DNA from: Bacteroidota bacterium
GTDB lineage: Bacteria > Bacteroidota > Bacteroidia > Bacteroidales > WCHB1-69
Length of the DNA stretch: 64,000 nt
Assembly: GCA_023413895.1 (NCBI GenBank)
Contig: JAEZOU010000053.1
Span: 4,018-68,017, forward strand
Reading direction: 5' to 3'
Shown: piece by piece, positions 8,488 to 16,552 of the stretch
How the letters are laid out: every line of letters begins with the position of its first letter
Position numbering within the stretch: the first letter of the stretch is position 1
Translations under genes and position numbers: made by a program
The notes under the pieces: generated by a model
Databases searched by the model: none
What the model was told of the DNA's origin: nothing
The model's input: only the letters and a program-made list of their open reading frames with translations

Positions 8488-10092
8488 TTATAAGATAAAA
8501 TCTGTATTTAAGAAATTGGACTCATTATTTTTAACGATTTTCGTAATGATTTTGTCGTTGGAATCATTCTTTTTTGCGGCAACAAGAGTTCGGATTGAGA
8601 AAACGCGGAGAGCGTCGGAGACGGAAAGTGTTCCTTCAGCAGAATCTTTTCTGCCAGTGAAAGGGAAAGTATCGGGGCCTCTTTGGCACTGTGAGTTAAT
8701 ATTAACGCGGCACACCTGATTGACTAGAGTGTCGATTAAAGTTGCCAACTCTTGGGAATTGTTTCCGAACAGAGATGCTTGTTGGCCATAGTTTGAGTTA
8801 ACCACATAATCCATTGCTTCTTCGATATTTTCATATCTTACCACAGGTACGATAGGCCCGAATTGCTCAATGGTGTATATTTCCATATTAGGAGTTACCT
8901 TGTCGAGAAGAATTGGGGCGAAGAGTGTATCTGTAACAATTCCTCCATTTTTATTAGCTATTTTTGCGCCTTTTTTTACAGCATCTTCTACTAAGGCTTG
9001 CATAGCTTGCGTTTTCCCCTCTTCTGGAAGAGGTGTAATGGAAACATTTTCTTCCCACGGAACGCCGACTTTAAGCGCATCAATCATAGAGGCCATTTTT
9101 GCGACAAATTGGTCTGCAATGCTATTGTGAACAAAGATAATTTTCAAAGCGGTACAACGTTGACCATTGAACGATAGTGCACCCAAGGTACACTCTTTTA
9201 CGGCCATATCGATATTGGCATTTTTGAGTACGATAGCAGGATTTTTTGCGTCGAGGCCGAGCACACATTTGAGGCGATGCAGGTGAGGATGTTTACGCTT
9301 AAGAACATCAGCAACGCGGCTTGAACCGATAAATGCTAAAACATTGACCAATCCAGACATCATAATTGGGGTAATAACCGTTTGTCCGCGGCCGTAAACC
9401 GTATTAACGACTCCTCTTGGGAATGCTTTTTGGAATGCTTTTAGTAGTGGGGCATAGAGAAGAACACCTAATTTAGGAGGTTTTACCACCACTGTATTTC
9501 CCATAATGAGTGCAGGAATAAGTGTTGTAAATGTTTCATTAAGTGGATAGTTGAAAGGTCCCATGCAGAGTACAACACCGAGAGGAGCTCTTCGGATTTG
9601 TGCTACAATTCCTTGTTCGATAGAAAATCGGGATGAGATTCTATCTAAATCTTTCAGGGCTTCCATAGTATCGTTGATATAGTCGATGGTACGATCGAAC
9701 TCTTTACAGGAATCGTTGTACGACTTTCCAATTTCCCACATTAGAAGTTTTACTACAATTTCACGTTCCTCTTTCATCAGTGAGACGAAATGTTTTACGC
9801 AGTCAATTCTTTGCTCAACAGTCATTCGGGGCCACTCTCCGCGTCCGTTATCGTAAGCATTTACAGCGGCTTTTAGTGTTTCGAGAGCAGCAGTTTCATC
9901 CATTAGCGGATGGCTACCCATAAATTTGTTGTATTGGGAATCTGTTTTTATTGCAATAGGGGAGAAGACAGAATTAAGTTCGCCTTTCCATTGGCGAATT
10001 TCGCCATCAACTAAATACTCCTTTTGAATGTAAGGTATAGAAAGAGTTGCAAATTCGGGAATATTTTCTTGGGTTACAGAGCAGATATTCAT
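8488..10092 (-). CDS. gapN: Non-phosphorylating NADP-dependent glyceraldehyde-3-phosphate dehydrogenase (GapN-like aldehyde dehydrogenase)
   Basis: The 534-residue protein belongs to the aldehyde dehydrogenase superfamily. The catalytic cysteine is Cys313 in FNGQRCTALK, a form typical of GapN. The cofactor-binding region includes GPFNYPLNET and IGSSRVAD. It should convert glyceraldehyde-3-phosphate to 3-phosphoglycerate with NADPH production. The usual ELGGK motif that supplies the general-base Glu reads LGLDAKNP here, with Gly at the expected Glu position (279) and Asp at 281. The start at 10092 was chosen because it lies one base after the stop of the YitT gene; upstream in-frame starts lie inside that gene. 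Confidence 0.87.
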   Translation of the reverse strand: MNICSVTQENIPEFATLSIPYIQKEYLVDGEIRQWKGELNSVFSPIAIKTDSQYNKFMGSHPLMDETAALETLKAAVNAYDNGRGEWPRMTVEQRIDCVKHFVSLMKEEREIVVKLLMWEIGKSYNDSCKEFDRTIDYINDTMEALKDLDRISSRFSIEQGIVAQIRRAPLGVVLCMGPFNYPLNETFTTLIPALIMGNTVVVKPPKLGVLLYAPLLKAFQKAFPRGVVNTVYGRGQTVITPIMMSGLVNVLAFIGSSRVADVLKRKHPHLHRLKCVLGLDAKNPAIVLKNANIDMAVKECTLGALSFNGQRCTALKIIFVHNSIADQFVAKMASMIDALKVGVPWEENVSITPLPEEGKTQAMQALVEDAVKKGAKIANKNGGIVTDTLFAPILLDKVTPNMEIYTIEQFGPIVPVVRYENIEEAMDYVVNSNYGQQASLFGNNSQELATLIDTLVNQVCRVNINSQCQRGPDTFPFTGRKDSAEGTLSVSDALRVFSIRTLVAAKKNDSNDKIITKIVKNNESNFLNTDFIL

Positions 10093-10093
10093 A

Positions 10094-10966
10094 TTATTCT
10101 TTAATAGTGTCGAAATTTTTGCCGAAAACATTGCTTGTTTTAGCCACAGTAACGAAGGCATTTTTGTCAATCCTTTTGATAATTCGGGTAATTTGAGCTT
10201 TATCATTGCGGTGAGCAATAATAAGCAGAATATCGGAATCCTCTTTTGTATAGGAGCCGTAACCTCTTAAGAAACTAGCGCCGCGTTTCAGTTCTTTGCT
10301 AATCTCGTCGGCAATCTCCTGATTTTTTTTGGAGAAAACCATAAACTGGAATGTTTGTCGGTATCCATCAATCACGATATCGGATACATATATATATACG
10401 AACATCACGACAAAACTATATACCAATCTTTCCACAGAGCCGACGATAAAGTAAGAAGAGCCGATAATGAAGAAATTGGCAAAAAGAGTAACTCTACCGT
10501 ATGAGATATTCCGATATTTTCCTATCATCATAGCGATGATGTCAGTGCCGCCAGTATTTCCGCCATAATTGATAGCGATTCCCACGCCGATAGCTGCCAA
10601 TACAGCACCCAAAATTGCTGACATAAAAAGGTCATCAACCAGAGGTTCTTTGATAAACATTTGACCTACGCCAAAGAAAAGCGACAGCATAATAGTACAA
10701 AGGACAGTGTTGATACAGAATTTTGGGCCAAGCACTTTCCAAGCGATGGCAATAAGAGTGATGTTAAGAACGAAAGTTGATAGGGCTACTGGAACGGATG
10801 AATTGGCAAAATAGATAAGGGCTGCGATACCCTGAACACCTCCAGAAAGCATTTGATTTGGGATGAGGAAAGCGCACCATCCAAATGCAAAAATTGCCAA
10901 ACCTATGCAAATCATTGCATAATTTTTGAGAAGAACTGCGGGAGATTCGGTAAAAATCTTATTCAT
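10094..10966 (-). CDS. YitT family membrane protein
   Basis: The 290-residue protein has an N-terminal membrane part with about five to six hydrophobic segments (residues 15-175), including the family-type GGTDIIAMM stretch. A soluble C-terminal DUF2179 domain covers about residues 210-285. This is the usual YitT architecture. The transport substrate of the family is not established. It is the first gene of a two-gene unit with gapN, separated by one base. No clear -7 box was found upstream. Confidence 0.88.
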   Translation of the reverse strand: MNKIFTESPAVLLKNYAMICIGLAIFAFGWCAFLIPNQMLSGGVQGIAALIYFANSSVPVALSTFVLNITLIAIAWKVLGPKFCINTVLCTIMLSLFFGVGQMFIKEPLVDDLFMSAILGAVLAAIGVGIAINYGGNTGGTDIIAMMIGKYRNISYGRVTLFANFFIIGSSYFIVGSVERLVYSFVVMFVYIYVSDIVIDGYRQTFQFMVFSKKNQEIADEISKELKRGASFLRGYGSYTKEDSDILLIIAHRNDKAQITRIIKRIDKNAFVTVAKTSNVFGKNFDTIKE

Positions 10967-11094
10967 AACTGTAATTTTATTGATATTTTTCTTCTTTTTT
11001 TCTTCTTAGAATAAACGTAAAGTATTGATAATTAGTATGATTTTGTTATTGGCTAAAAATCTTATGCAAAAAAACAATTTTTTTTTGAATTTTG

Positions 11095-11124
11095 TTGCGC
11101 ATATTGAAAAAAAATGTATTTTTG
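11095..11124 (+). promoter_or_regulatory. Promoter of tRNA-Asn
   Basis: TTG (11095-11097), a 19-base spacer and TATTTTTG (11117-11124) form a near-ideal Bacteroidota promoter. The -7 box ends 21 bases before the mature tRNA. Confidence 0.8.
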
Positions 11125-11145
11125 CACCCGTCAAAACAACAACAC

Positions 11146-11219
11146 TCCTCCTTAGCTCAGTTGGTTAGAGCATCTGACTGTTAATCAGAGGGTCCTAGGT
11201 TCAAGTCCTAGAGGGGGAG
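11146..11219 (+). tRNA. tRNA-Asn (GTT)
   Basis: A 74-base cloverleaf can be folded. The acceptor TCCTCCT pairs with AGGGGGA (one T-G pair). The D arm is GCTC/GAGC. The anticodon arm is TCTGA/TCAGA with loop CTGTTAA, giving anticodon GTT. The T arm is CTAGG/CCTAG with loop TTCAAGT. The discriminator base is G, and CCA is not encoded. The gene has its own promoter and terminator. Confidence 0.97.
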
Positions 11220-11225
11220 CAAAAA

Positions 11226-11260
11226 AAAGGAACTGCACAAGTAGTTCCTTTTTTTTTTGC
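11226..11260 (+). terminator. Terminator after tRNA-Asn
   Basis: GGAACT and AGTTCC form a hairpin flanked by A-runs and a 10-base T-run, directly downstream of the tRNA. The remaining gap to prfA (about 11261-11470) shows no coding sequence or clear structure. Confidence 0.85.
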
Positions 11261-11471
11261 CAAGTTTGAGCATTGATTCTTTTCTAACTTTTTTGGATTC
11301 AGATTTAGAAATAGGGTAAATTTTTCTATTCATACCTTATAATTCTTTTTTTTACTTGCAAAGAATGTGTTTTTCAAATGATATTCTAATATCAATAATT
11401 CCTTGATCTGTAAAAAGGAATAAGAATGATGGGTCCTCAAATTTAATAGGAAATATTTTCCTTGATATTGA

Positions 11472-11503
11472 TTTGCAAATCACGAATTTTTTTCATAGTT
11501 TTG
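11472..11503 (+). promoter_or_regulatory. Promoter of prfA
   Basis: TTTG (11472-11475), a 20-base spacer and TAGTTTTG (11496-11503) lie 24 bases before the prfA start codon. Confidence 0.65.
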
Positions 11504-11527
11504 CAAACTTAAAATTTAGTATAATAG

Positions 11528-12613
11528 ATGAATAATTTACTCGAAAAACTAGAGGCAATCTACAAGAAGTGGTTAGACATTAGCGAGGAGGTTGCACAAC
11601 CAGATGTGATGTCGGATATGAAACGCTATATCCGTCTAAATAAGGAATATAAGGACCTTATGCCCATTGTAGAGGCGTATAAGGAGTATAAGAATGTAAT
11701 TGATAATATTGCGAATGCTAAGGAGATTTTGGCAACCGAAAAGGATGAGGATTTCCGCGAGATGGCAAAGGCAGAATTGGATACTTTTACCGAACGCCGC
11801 GATACTTTAGAGGATGAAATCCGTTTGTTGCTACTCCCTTCTGATCCGCAAGATAGCAAAAATGCCCAAGTGGAGATTCGTGCGGGAACTGGTGGCGATG
11901 AAGCCAGTATCTTTGCCGGAGACCTTTTCCGTATGTATCAACACTTTGTAGATAAAAATGGCTGGAAGATTGAGGTGCTCTCCTCTACAGAAGGCACGGT
12001 GGGCGGTTTTAAGGAAATCGTGTTTGAAATTATCGGTAATGGTGTCTATGGTTTGATGAAGTATGAGTCGGGAGTTCATCGTGTACAACGTGTGCCTCAA
12101 ACCGAATCTCAAGGTCGCGTACACACTTCGGCAGCTTCCGTGGTGGTGCTCCCCGAAGCCGATGAATTCGACGTAGAATTGAAACAGTCCGATATTCGCA
12201 AGGATACCTATTGTTCCTCTGGTCCTGGTGGTCAATCGGTAAATACTACCTATTCCGCAGTTCGTCTAACCCACATTCCAACGGGTATTGTGGTGGCAAT
12301 TCAAGATGAGAAATCACAACTTAAAAACTTAGATAAAGCGATGCGCGTGTTAAGAACTCGTCTTTTCGAGATGGAGTACAAAAAATATCTCGATGAGGTT
12401 GCTTCTAAGCGTAAAACTATGGTATCAACGGGCGATCGCTCCGCTAAGATTAGAACTTATAATTACCCGCAAAATCGTGTAACAGATCATCGTATCAATC
12501 TGACAATGTATAACTTAGTTGGATTTATGGATGGCGATATTCAAGAAACTATCGAGGCATTGCAAGTAGCAGAAAATGCTGAACGATTGAAAGAGGGTAT
12601 GCCAGAAGAGTAA
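11528..12613 (+). CDS. prfA: Peptide chain release factor 1
   Basis: The 361-residue protein is a class I release factor. The peptidyl-hydrolysis motif GGQ occurs in SGPGGQSVNTTYSAV. The codon-reading segment RVQRVPQTESQGRVHTSA carries a P-x-T tripeptide as in RF1 (not the SPF type of RF2), so it should recognise UAA and UAG. Here x is Gln. The length matches RF1. trxA follows after 36 bases and may be co-transcribed. Confidence 0.97.
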   Translation: MNNLLEKLEAIYKKWLDISEEVAQPDVMSDMKRYIRLNKEYKDLMPIVEAYKEYKNVIDNIANAKEILATEKDEDFREMAKAELDTFTERRDTLEDEIRLLLLPSDPQDSKNAQVEIRAGTGGDEASIFAGDLFRMYQHFVDKNGWKIEVLSSTEGTVGGFKEIVFEIIGNGVYGLMKYESGVHRVQRVPQTESQGRVHTSAASVVVLPEADEFDVELKQSDIRKDTYCSSGPGGQSVNTTYSAVRLTHIPTGIVVAIQDEKSQLKNLDKAMRVLRTRLFEMEYKKYLDEVASKRKTMVSTGDRSAKIRTYNYPQNRVTDHRINLTMYNLVGFMDGDIQETIEALQVAENAERLKEGMPEE

Positions 12614-12649
12614 GAATGAATTATTATTAACCTATAAAAAAAGAAAATT

Positions 12650-12964
12650 ATGGCATTAGCAATTACAACAGAAAATTTCCCAACTTTGTCTGCAAGCGGA
12701 CAATTGGTAGTAATCGATTTTTGGGCTCCTTGGTGTGGACCTTGCCGCCAAATTGCCCCTATCGTTGAAGAGGTGGCTGCCGAATATGAAGGCAAAGCTA
12801 TCATTGGAAAATGTGATACAGATGAAAATAATGACTTGGCAGTAGATTTCGGCGTTATGAACATCCCTATGATCGTTTTCCTTAAAAATGGCGAACTCTT
12901 AGACACTCACGTAGGTGTGATCAAAAAAGAGGAACTTGTGAAAAAAGTGGAAACCTATTTATAA
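12650..12964 (+). CDS. trxA: Thioredoxin
   Basis: The 104-residue protein is a single thioredoxin domain with the redox motif WCGPC (FWAPWCGPCRQ) and the cis-proline segment NIPMIVFLKNGE. There is no signal peptide, so it is cytoplasmic. It reduces protein disulfides using thioredoxin reductase, which is not in this window. Confidence 0.96.
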   Translation: MALAITTENFPTLSASGQLVVIDFWAPWCGPCRQIAPIVEEVAAEYEGKAIIGKCDTDENNDLAVDFGVMNIPMIVFLKNGELLDTHVGVIKKEELVKKVETYL

Positions 12965-13005
12965 TTAATCGAGTATAATCATTTATTAATCAAAACAATA
13001 TAATT

Positions 13006-14565
13006 ATGTTTAAAGGACACCCGAAAGGGCTATTAGCAGCGGCCCTCAGTAATATGGGAGAGCGTTTCGGCTACTATATTATGAATGCTGTTTTGGTATT
13101 GTTTCTCTGTTCAAAATTCGGATTAGGAGAAGCAACAAGTGGAACTATTTATTCATTCTTTTACGCAGGTATCTATCTTTTAAGTTTAGTGGGTGGTCTT
13201 ATAGCAGACCGTACACAAAATTACAAGGGTACTATCCGTAAAGGTTTATTTGTAATGGCTTGTGGATATATTATTTTATCTATTCCACTTTTGGCAACTC
13301 CACAAAATAGTACAGGATTGCTTGTTTTGACTTGTGTTGCATTATTCTTAATTGCCTTTGGTAATGGTTTGTTCAAAGGTAACTTGCAAGCTATCGTAGG
13401 TCAAATGTATGATAATTTCGAAGCGGAAGCAGCAAAAGAAGGCCCTGAAGCTTTGAGAATTGCAAAGAGCAAACGTGACTCAGGTTTCCAAATTTTCTAC
13501 GTTTTTATCAATGTAGGTGGTTTGATTGCGCCTTTTGTTGCTCCATTGTTACGCGAATGGTGGCTTGAAACTAATGGTATGGTTTATAATGCAGCTCTTC
13601 CTGCTTTGTGCCACGAGTTCATTAACAATGCTAGTGCTATGAGCGCACAAGCTATGGATAACTTAAATACTATGATGGCTGCTGCTGGTGGTAATGTAGC
13701 TGATATGGCAGGTTCTTGCGCAAAATATTTGCAAATTTTCAATGAAGGAATCCACTATTCTTTCATTGCTTCTGTAGCTGCAATGTTAATCTCTTTGGTT
13801 ATTTTTATCACTAACCAAAAAAGATTCCCTACTCCTGCTAAGAAAGAAAAAGTTGAATCAGCATCTTATACTCAAGAAGAAAAGGCTGCTATGGCAAAAG
13901 AGATTAAACAACGTCTTCTCGCTTTGTTTGCTGTATTAGGTATCGTTATCTTCTTCTGGTTCTCTTTCCACCAAAATGGTATGTCTTTGTCATTCTTCGC
14001 TCGTGACTTTGTTGATTCTTCAAAAGTAGCTCCTGAAATTTGGCAAGCTATCAACCCATTCTTCGTTATCGTTTTGACTCCAATCATTATGGCTATCTTT
14101 GCTGCTTTCACTAATCGTGGTAAAGAGATCTCTACTCCTAAGAAAATTGCCATCGGTATGTTTATCGCAGGTTTAGCTTTCTTGTTCTTGGCGATCTTCT
14201 CTTCTTTGAAAGGTTATCCATCAGCAAACACATTCAAAGCTCTTCCTGTTGATGATCAATTAGCTCAAAAAGCACATTGGTGGGTACTTATTGCAGTTTA
14301 TTTCTTCTTAACTGTTGCAGAGTTGTTTATTTCTCCACTTGGATTGTCATTCGTATCAAAAGTAGCTCCAAAACACCTTTTAGGATTGTGCCAAGGTTTA
14401 TGGTTAGGCGCAACCGCTATTGGTAACCTCTTGTTGTGGATTGGACCTCTTATGTACAACGCTTGGCCAATTTGGCAATGCTGGACCGTATTCTTGGTAG
14501 TATGTCTTATCTCTATGGGCGTAATGTTAGGTATGGTTAAATGGCTCGAAAAAGTCACTCAATAA
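13006..14565 (+). CDS. POT/PTR2-type transporter of the major facilitator superfamily
   Basis: The 519-residue protein has about 12 or more hydrophobic segments and matches the proton-coupled oligopeptide transporter family. There is an N-terminal ERFGYY motif and a PTR2-like signature FYVFINVGGLIAP. The family's ExxER coupling motif reads NMGER here, with Asn16 in place of the first Glu. Two long inserts lie near residues 190-250 and 400-425. The likely role is peptide or related nutrient uptake across the inner membrane; substrate and coupling are uncertain because of the altered motif. It follows trxA by 41 bases and ends at a terminator. Confidence 0.82.
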   Translation: MFKGHPKGLLAAALSNMGERFGYYIMNAVLVLFLCSKFGLGEATSGTIYSFFYAGIYLLSLVGGLIADRTQNYKGTIRKGLFVMACGYIILSIPLLATPQNSTGLLVLTCVALFLIAFGNGLFKGNLQAIVGQMYDNFEAEAAKEGPEALRIAKSKRDSGFQIFYVFINVGGLIAPFVAPLLREWWLETNGMVYNAALPALCHEFINNASAMSAQAMDNLNTMMAAAGGNVADMAGSCAKYLQIFNEGIHYSFIASVAAMLISLVIFITNQKRFPTPAKKEKVESASYTQEEKAAMAKEIKQRLLALFAVLGIVIFFWFSFHQNGMSLSFFARDFVDSSKVAPEIWQAINPFFVIVLTPIIMAIFAAFTNRGKEISTPKKIAIGMFIAGLAFLFLAIFSSLKGYPSANTFKALPVDDQLAQKAHWWVLIAVYFFLTVAELFISPLGLSFVSKVAPKHLLGLCQGLWLGATAIGNLLLWIGPLMYNAWPIWQCWTVFLVVCLISMGVMLGMVKWLEKVTQ

Positions 14566-14584
14566 TCAGGTAACCTATTGATAT

Positions 14585-14624
14585 TAAAAAGGCTGTCTAA
14601 TTTATTTTGGACGGCCTTTTTTGT
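14585..14624 (+). terminator. Terminator after the POT-like gene
   Basis: AAAAAGGCTGTC and GACGGCCTTTTTT form a hairpin with one G-T pair and a T-run. Confidence 0.8.
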
Positions 14625-14651
14625 TTACAAGGGGGCGATATGGGCAAAAAG

Positions 14652-14687
14652 AAAGAGGCAGCGTGAATGGTTTCAAACTGCCTCTTT
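14652..14687 (-). terminator. Terminator of the GldA-like gene
   Basis: AAAGAGGCAG (14652-14661) and CTGCCTCTTT (14678-14687) form a perfect 10-bp stem. It lies 25 bases beyond the stop of the minus-strand ABC ATPase gene and could work in both directions. Confidence 0.75.
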
Positions 14688-14712
14688 TTTATCGGTATAA
14701 AAATTCAGAAGA

Positions 14713-15453
14713 CTATTTTTGTTTCTGTGTGGTGAGCAAGTGAAATACCTCTTCCATTCCCAAAAGTTGATCTTTTTTCTGTAAATCAGATACTTTTTTT
14801 CTCAATTCTTGAATGGATGAGTCGGCCACTAAATCACCTTTGTTGATGATGATTACGCGGTCGCAAACAGCTTCCACTTCCTGCATAATGTGCGTAGAAA
14901 GAAGTACAGTTTTGGTTTTTCCGCAATTTTTGATAAGTTGTCGAATCTCAATCAATTGATTTGGGTCAAGACCTGTAGTAGGTTCGTCTAAAATGAGTAC
15001 TTCGGGGTCGTGGATAAGTGCTTGTGCCAAGCCTACACGTTGTTTGTAGCCACGAGAAAGAGCTGCAATTTTCTTATGCTGTTCCAAACCCAATCCTGTT
15101 AGCTCAATCACTTCGTCAACACGTTGTTTTTTGTTTTTAATATGATGAATTCCACCAATGAAAGACAAAAATTCTTTTACATACATGTCGTGGTAAAGAG
15201 GATTGGCTTCCGATAGATAACCGATTTTGGAGCGGAGTGCTAACGAATCGTTCCAAATATCAAGTCCACAAACGGTTACATCACCTTCAGTAGGTGGAAT
15301 AAAGCAAGTGATAATTTTCATCATAGTGGATTTTCCAGCGCCGTTAGGTCCTAGAAAACCAACAACTTCACCTTTTTTTATATCGAAGGAAACATCGTTT
15401 AAAGCACGTTGCTGTCCGTAAATTTTTGTAATGTGAGAAACAGATATTGACAT
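14713..15453 (-). CDS. gldA: ABC transporter ATP-binding protein, GldA-like
   Basis: The 246-residue protein has all ABC ATPase motifs: Walker A GPNGAGKST, signature LSRGYKQR, Walker B VLILDEPTTGLD and switch STHIMQEVE. The sequence resembles GldA, the ATPase linked to gliding motility in Flavobacterium. It is shorter at the C-terminus than GldA proteins of about 300 residues. The usual partners GldF and GldG are not next to it. In non-gliding Bacteroidota similar ATPases are often annotated gldA, so the gliding role is uncertain. Confidence 0.75.
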   Translation of the reverse strand: MSISVSHITKIYGQQRALNDVSFDIKKGEVVGFLGPNGAGKSTMMKIITCFIPPTEGDVTVCGLDIWNDSLALRSKIGYLSEANPLYHDMYVKEFLSFIGGIHHIKNKKQRVDEVIELTGLGLEQHKKIAALSRGYKQRVGLAQALIHDPEVLILDEPTTGLDPNQLIEIRQLIKNCGKTKTVLLSTHIMQEVEAVCDRVIIINKGDLVADSSIQELRKKVSDLQKKDQLLGMEEVFHLLTTQKQK

Positions 15454-15471
15454 AATTCAAAAATTGGGTCG

Positions 15472-15479
15472 CAAAAATA
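15472..15479 (-). promoter_or_regulatory. -7 box of the GldA-like gene
   Basis: The minus strand reads TATTTTTG 18 bases before the start codon. No matching TTG was found upstream. Confidence 0.5.
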
Positions 15480-15511
15480 CAAAAACTTTCCCACATATCT
15501 AAAATTTTTGA

Positions 15512-15519
15512 TATTTTTG
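15512..15519 (+). promoter_or_regulatory. -7 box upstream of bactofilin
   Basis: TATTTTTG on the plus strand, divergent from the box at 15472. It would give a leader of about 85 bases before the bactofilin start at 15612. Confidence 0.5.
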
Positions 15520-15611
15520 TAGCCATAAATAAAACTATGTAACATATTGGGGCGTGCAGTCGTACAATGTAGGAATTTAATTATATCAAAAACATAAATA
15601 AAACAAGCAAT

Positions 15612-15992
15612 ATGGCAAAAACATACGAAGTTGAAGAACCTAATGGACCGAATATTATCGCTCGTGGAACCATTTTTGAGGGAAATATCCTCAATGCTGG
15701 TGATTGTCGAATTGATGGCACTATGAAAGGAAATATCAACTCTTCTGCTAAAATTATTGTAGGGAAAAGTGGAAAAGTGGAAGGCGACATAAGATGTACA
15801 TCTATTGAGATTGAAGGAATGGTGAAGGCTAATATTCAAGTAAAAGATCTTCTTGCTTTAAAATCAACAGCAAATTTAGTAGGTAATATTCAAGTAGGAA
15901 AGATTGCAATTGAACCAGGTGCATCTTTTGCTGGTAATTGTACAATGCTTACTTCACCGAAACCAGTAATTCCGACTATTACAGAAAAATAA
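15612..15992 (+). CDS. Bactofilin (polymer-forming cytoskeletal protein)
   Basis: The 126-residue protein is a bactofilin-type beta-helix. Repeating short strands with Gly turns (GTIFEGNI, GTMKGNI, GKVEGDI, ANLVGNI) fill residues 18-112, with disordered ends. Bactofilins self-assemble into filaments without nucleotide and often scaffold cell-wall enzymes. No peptidase partner is adjacent. A small lipoprotein gene follows 38 bases downstream. Confidence 0.92.
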   Translation: MAKTYEVEEPNGPNIIARGTIFEGNILNAGDCRIDGTMKGNINSSAKIIVGKSGKVEGDIRCTSIEIEGMVKANIQVKDLLALKSTANLVGNIQVGKIAIEPGASFAGNCTMLTSPKPVIPTITEK

Positions 15993-16030
15993 TTTCTGTA
16001 AGTAATCGTTTTTATTTGAAATTTTGCATT

Positions 16031-16549
16031 ATGAACTTTTTCAAGGCTGTCAGGAGATGGGGATTTATTTCTCTTGTTGCGATGGCGTTGTTGCTTATCT
16101 ATTCATGTCGTCGGGAACCTCAGTTTTCTAAGGTTCCATTTATCTCTTTTGTCAGTTTTGAAAAGTATGAACAGGTGAATGGTAAGGATAATTTGGGAAG
16201 GTTAACTTTCCATTTCCAAGATGGTGATGGCGATATAGGGCTGAATGTGACCGATGTTCAACCACCTTTCGATAGCTCATCTGTTTATCATCACAACTTC
16301 TTTTGTAATTATTACGAGAAGCAAAATGGTGAATTTGTAAAGATAGATTTGCCTTTAAGTCAAAATGCACGAATTCCGCGGTTGAGTGATTTAGAGTCGG
16401 AATCAATAGAGGGTGAAATTTCCTTGGATTTAAATATCAACAATCCATTTTCAACGTATGATACTATCCGTTTTGACTTTTATATTGTGGATAGAGCATT
16501 GAACCATAGTGATACGGTAATAACACCAGAAATAATTGTTAATAAATAA
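16031..16549 (+). CDS. Lipoprotein of unknown function
   Basis: The 172-residue protein has a basic N-terminus, a hydrophobic segment and the lipobox IYSC (Cys26). The start at 16031 was preferred because the upstream in-frame ATG at 15938 overlaps the bactofilin gene. The mature part carries FQDGDGDIGL, an Asp/Gly-rich motif that could bind calcium, followed by a beta-rich region. I recall similar lipoproteins in other Bacteroidota but know no function. It sits between bactofilin and nadC, 3 bases from the latter, so it is probably in the same transcript as nadC. Confidence 0.75.
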   Translation: MNFFKAVRRWGFISLVAMALLLIYSCRREPQFSKVPFISFVSFEKYEQVNGKDNLGRLTFHFQDGDGDIGLNVTDVQPPFDSSSVYHHNFFCNYYEKQNGEFVKIDLPLSQNARIPRLSDLESESIEGEISLDLNINNPFSTYDTIRFDFYIVDRALNHSDTVITPEIIVNK

Positions 16550-16552
16550 GTT

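Noticed and set aside
15938..16030. N-terminal extension of the 16031 lipoprotein
   Set aside because: It overlaps the bactofilin gene and would hide the lipoprotein signal sequence.
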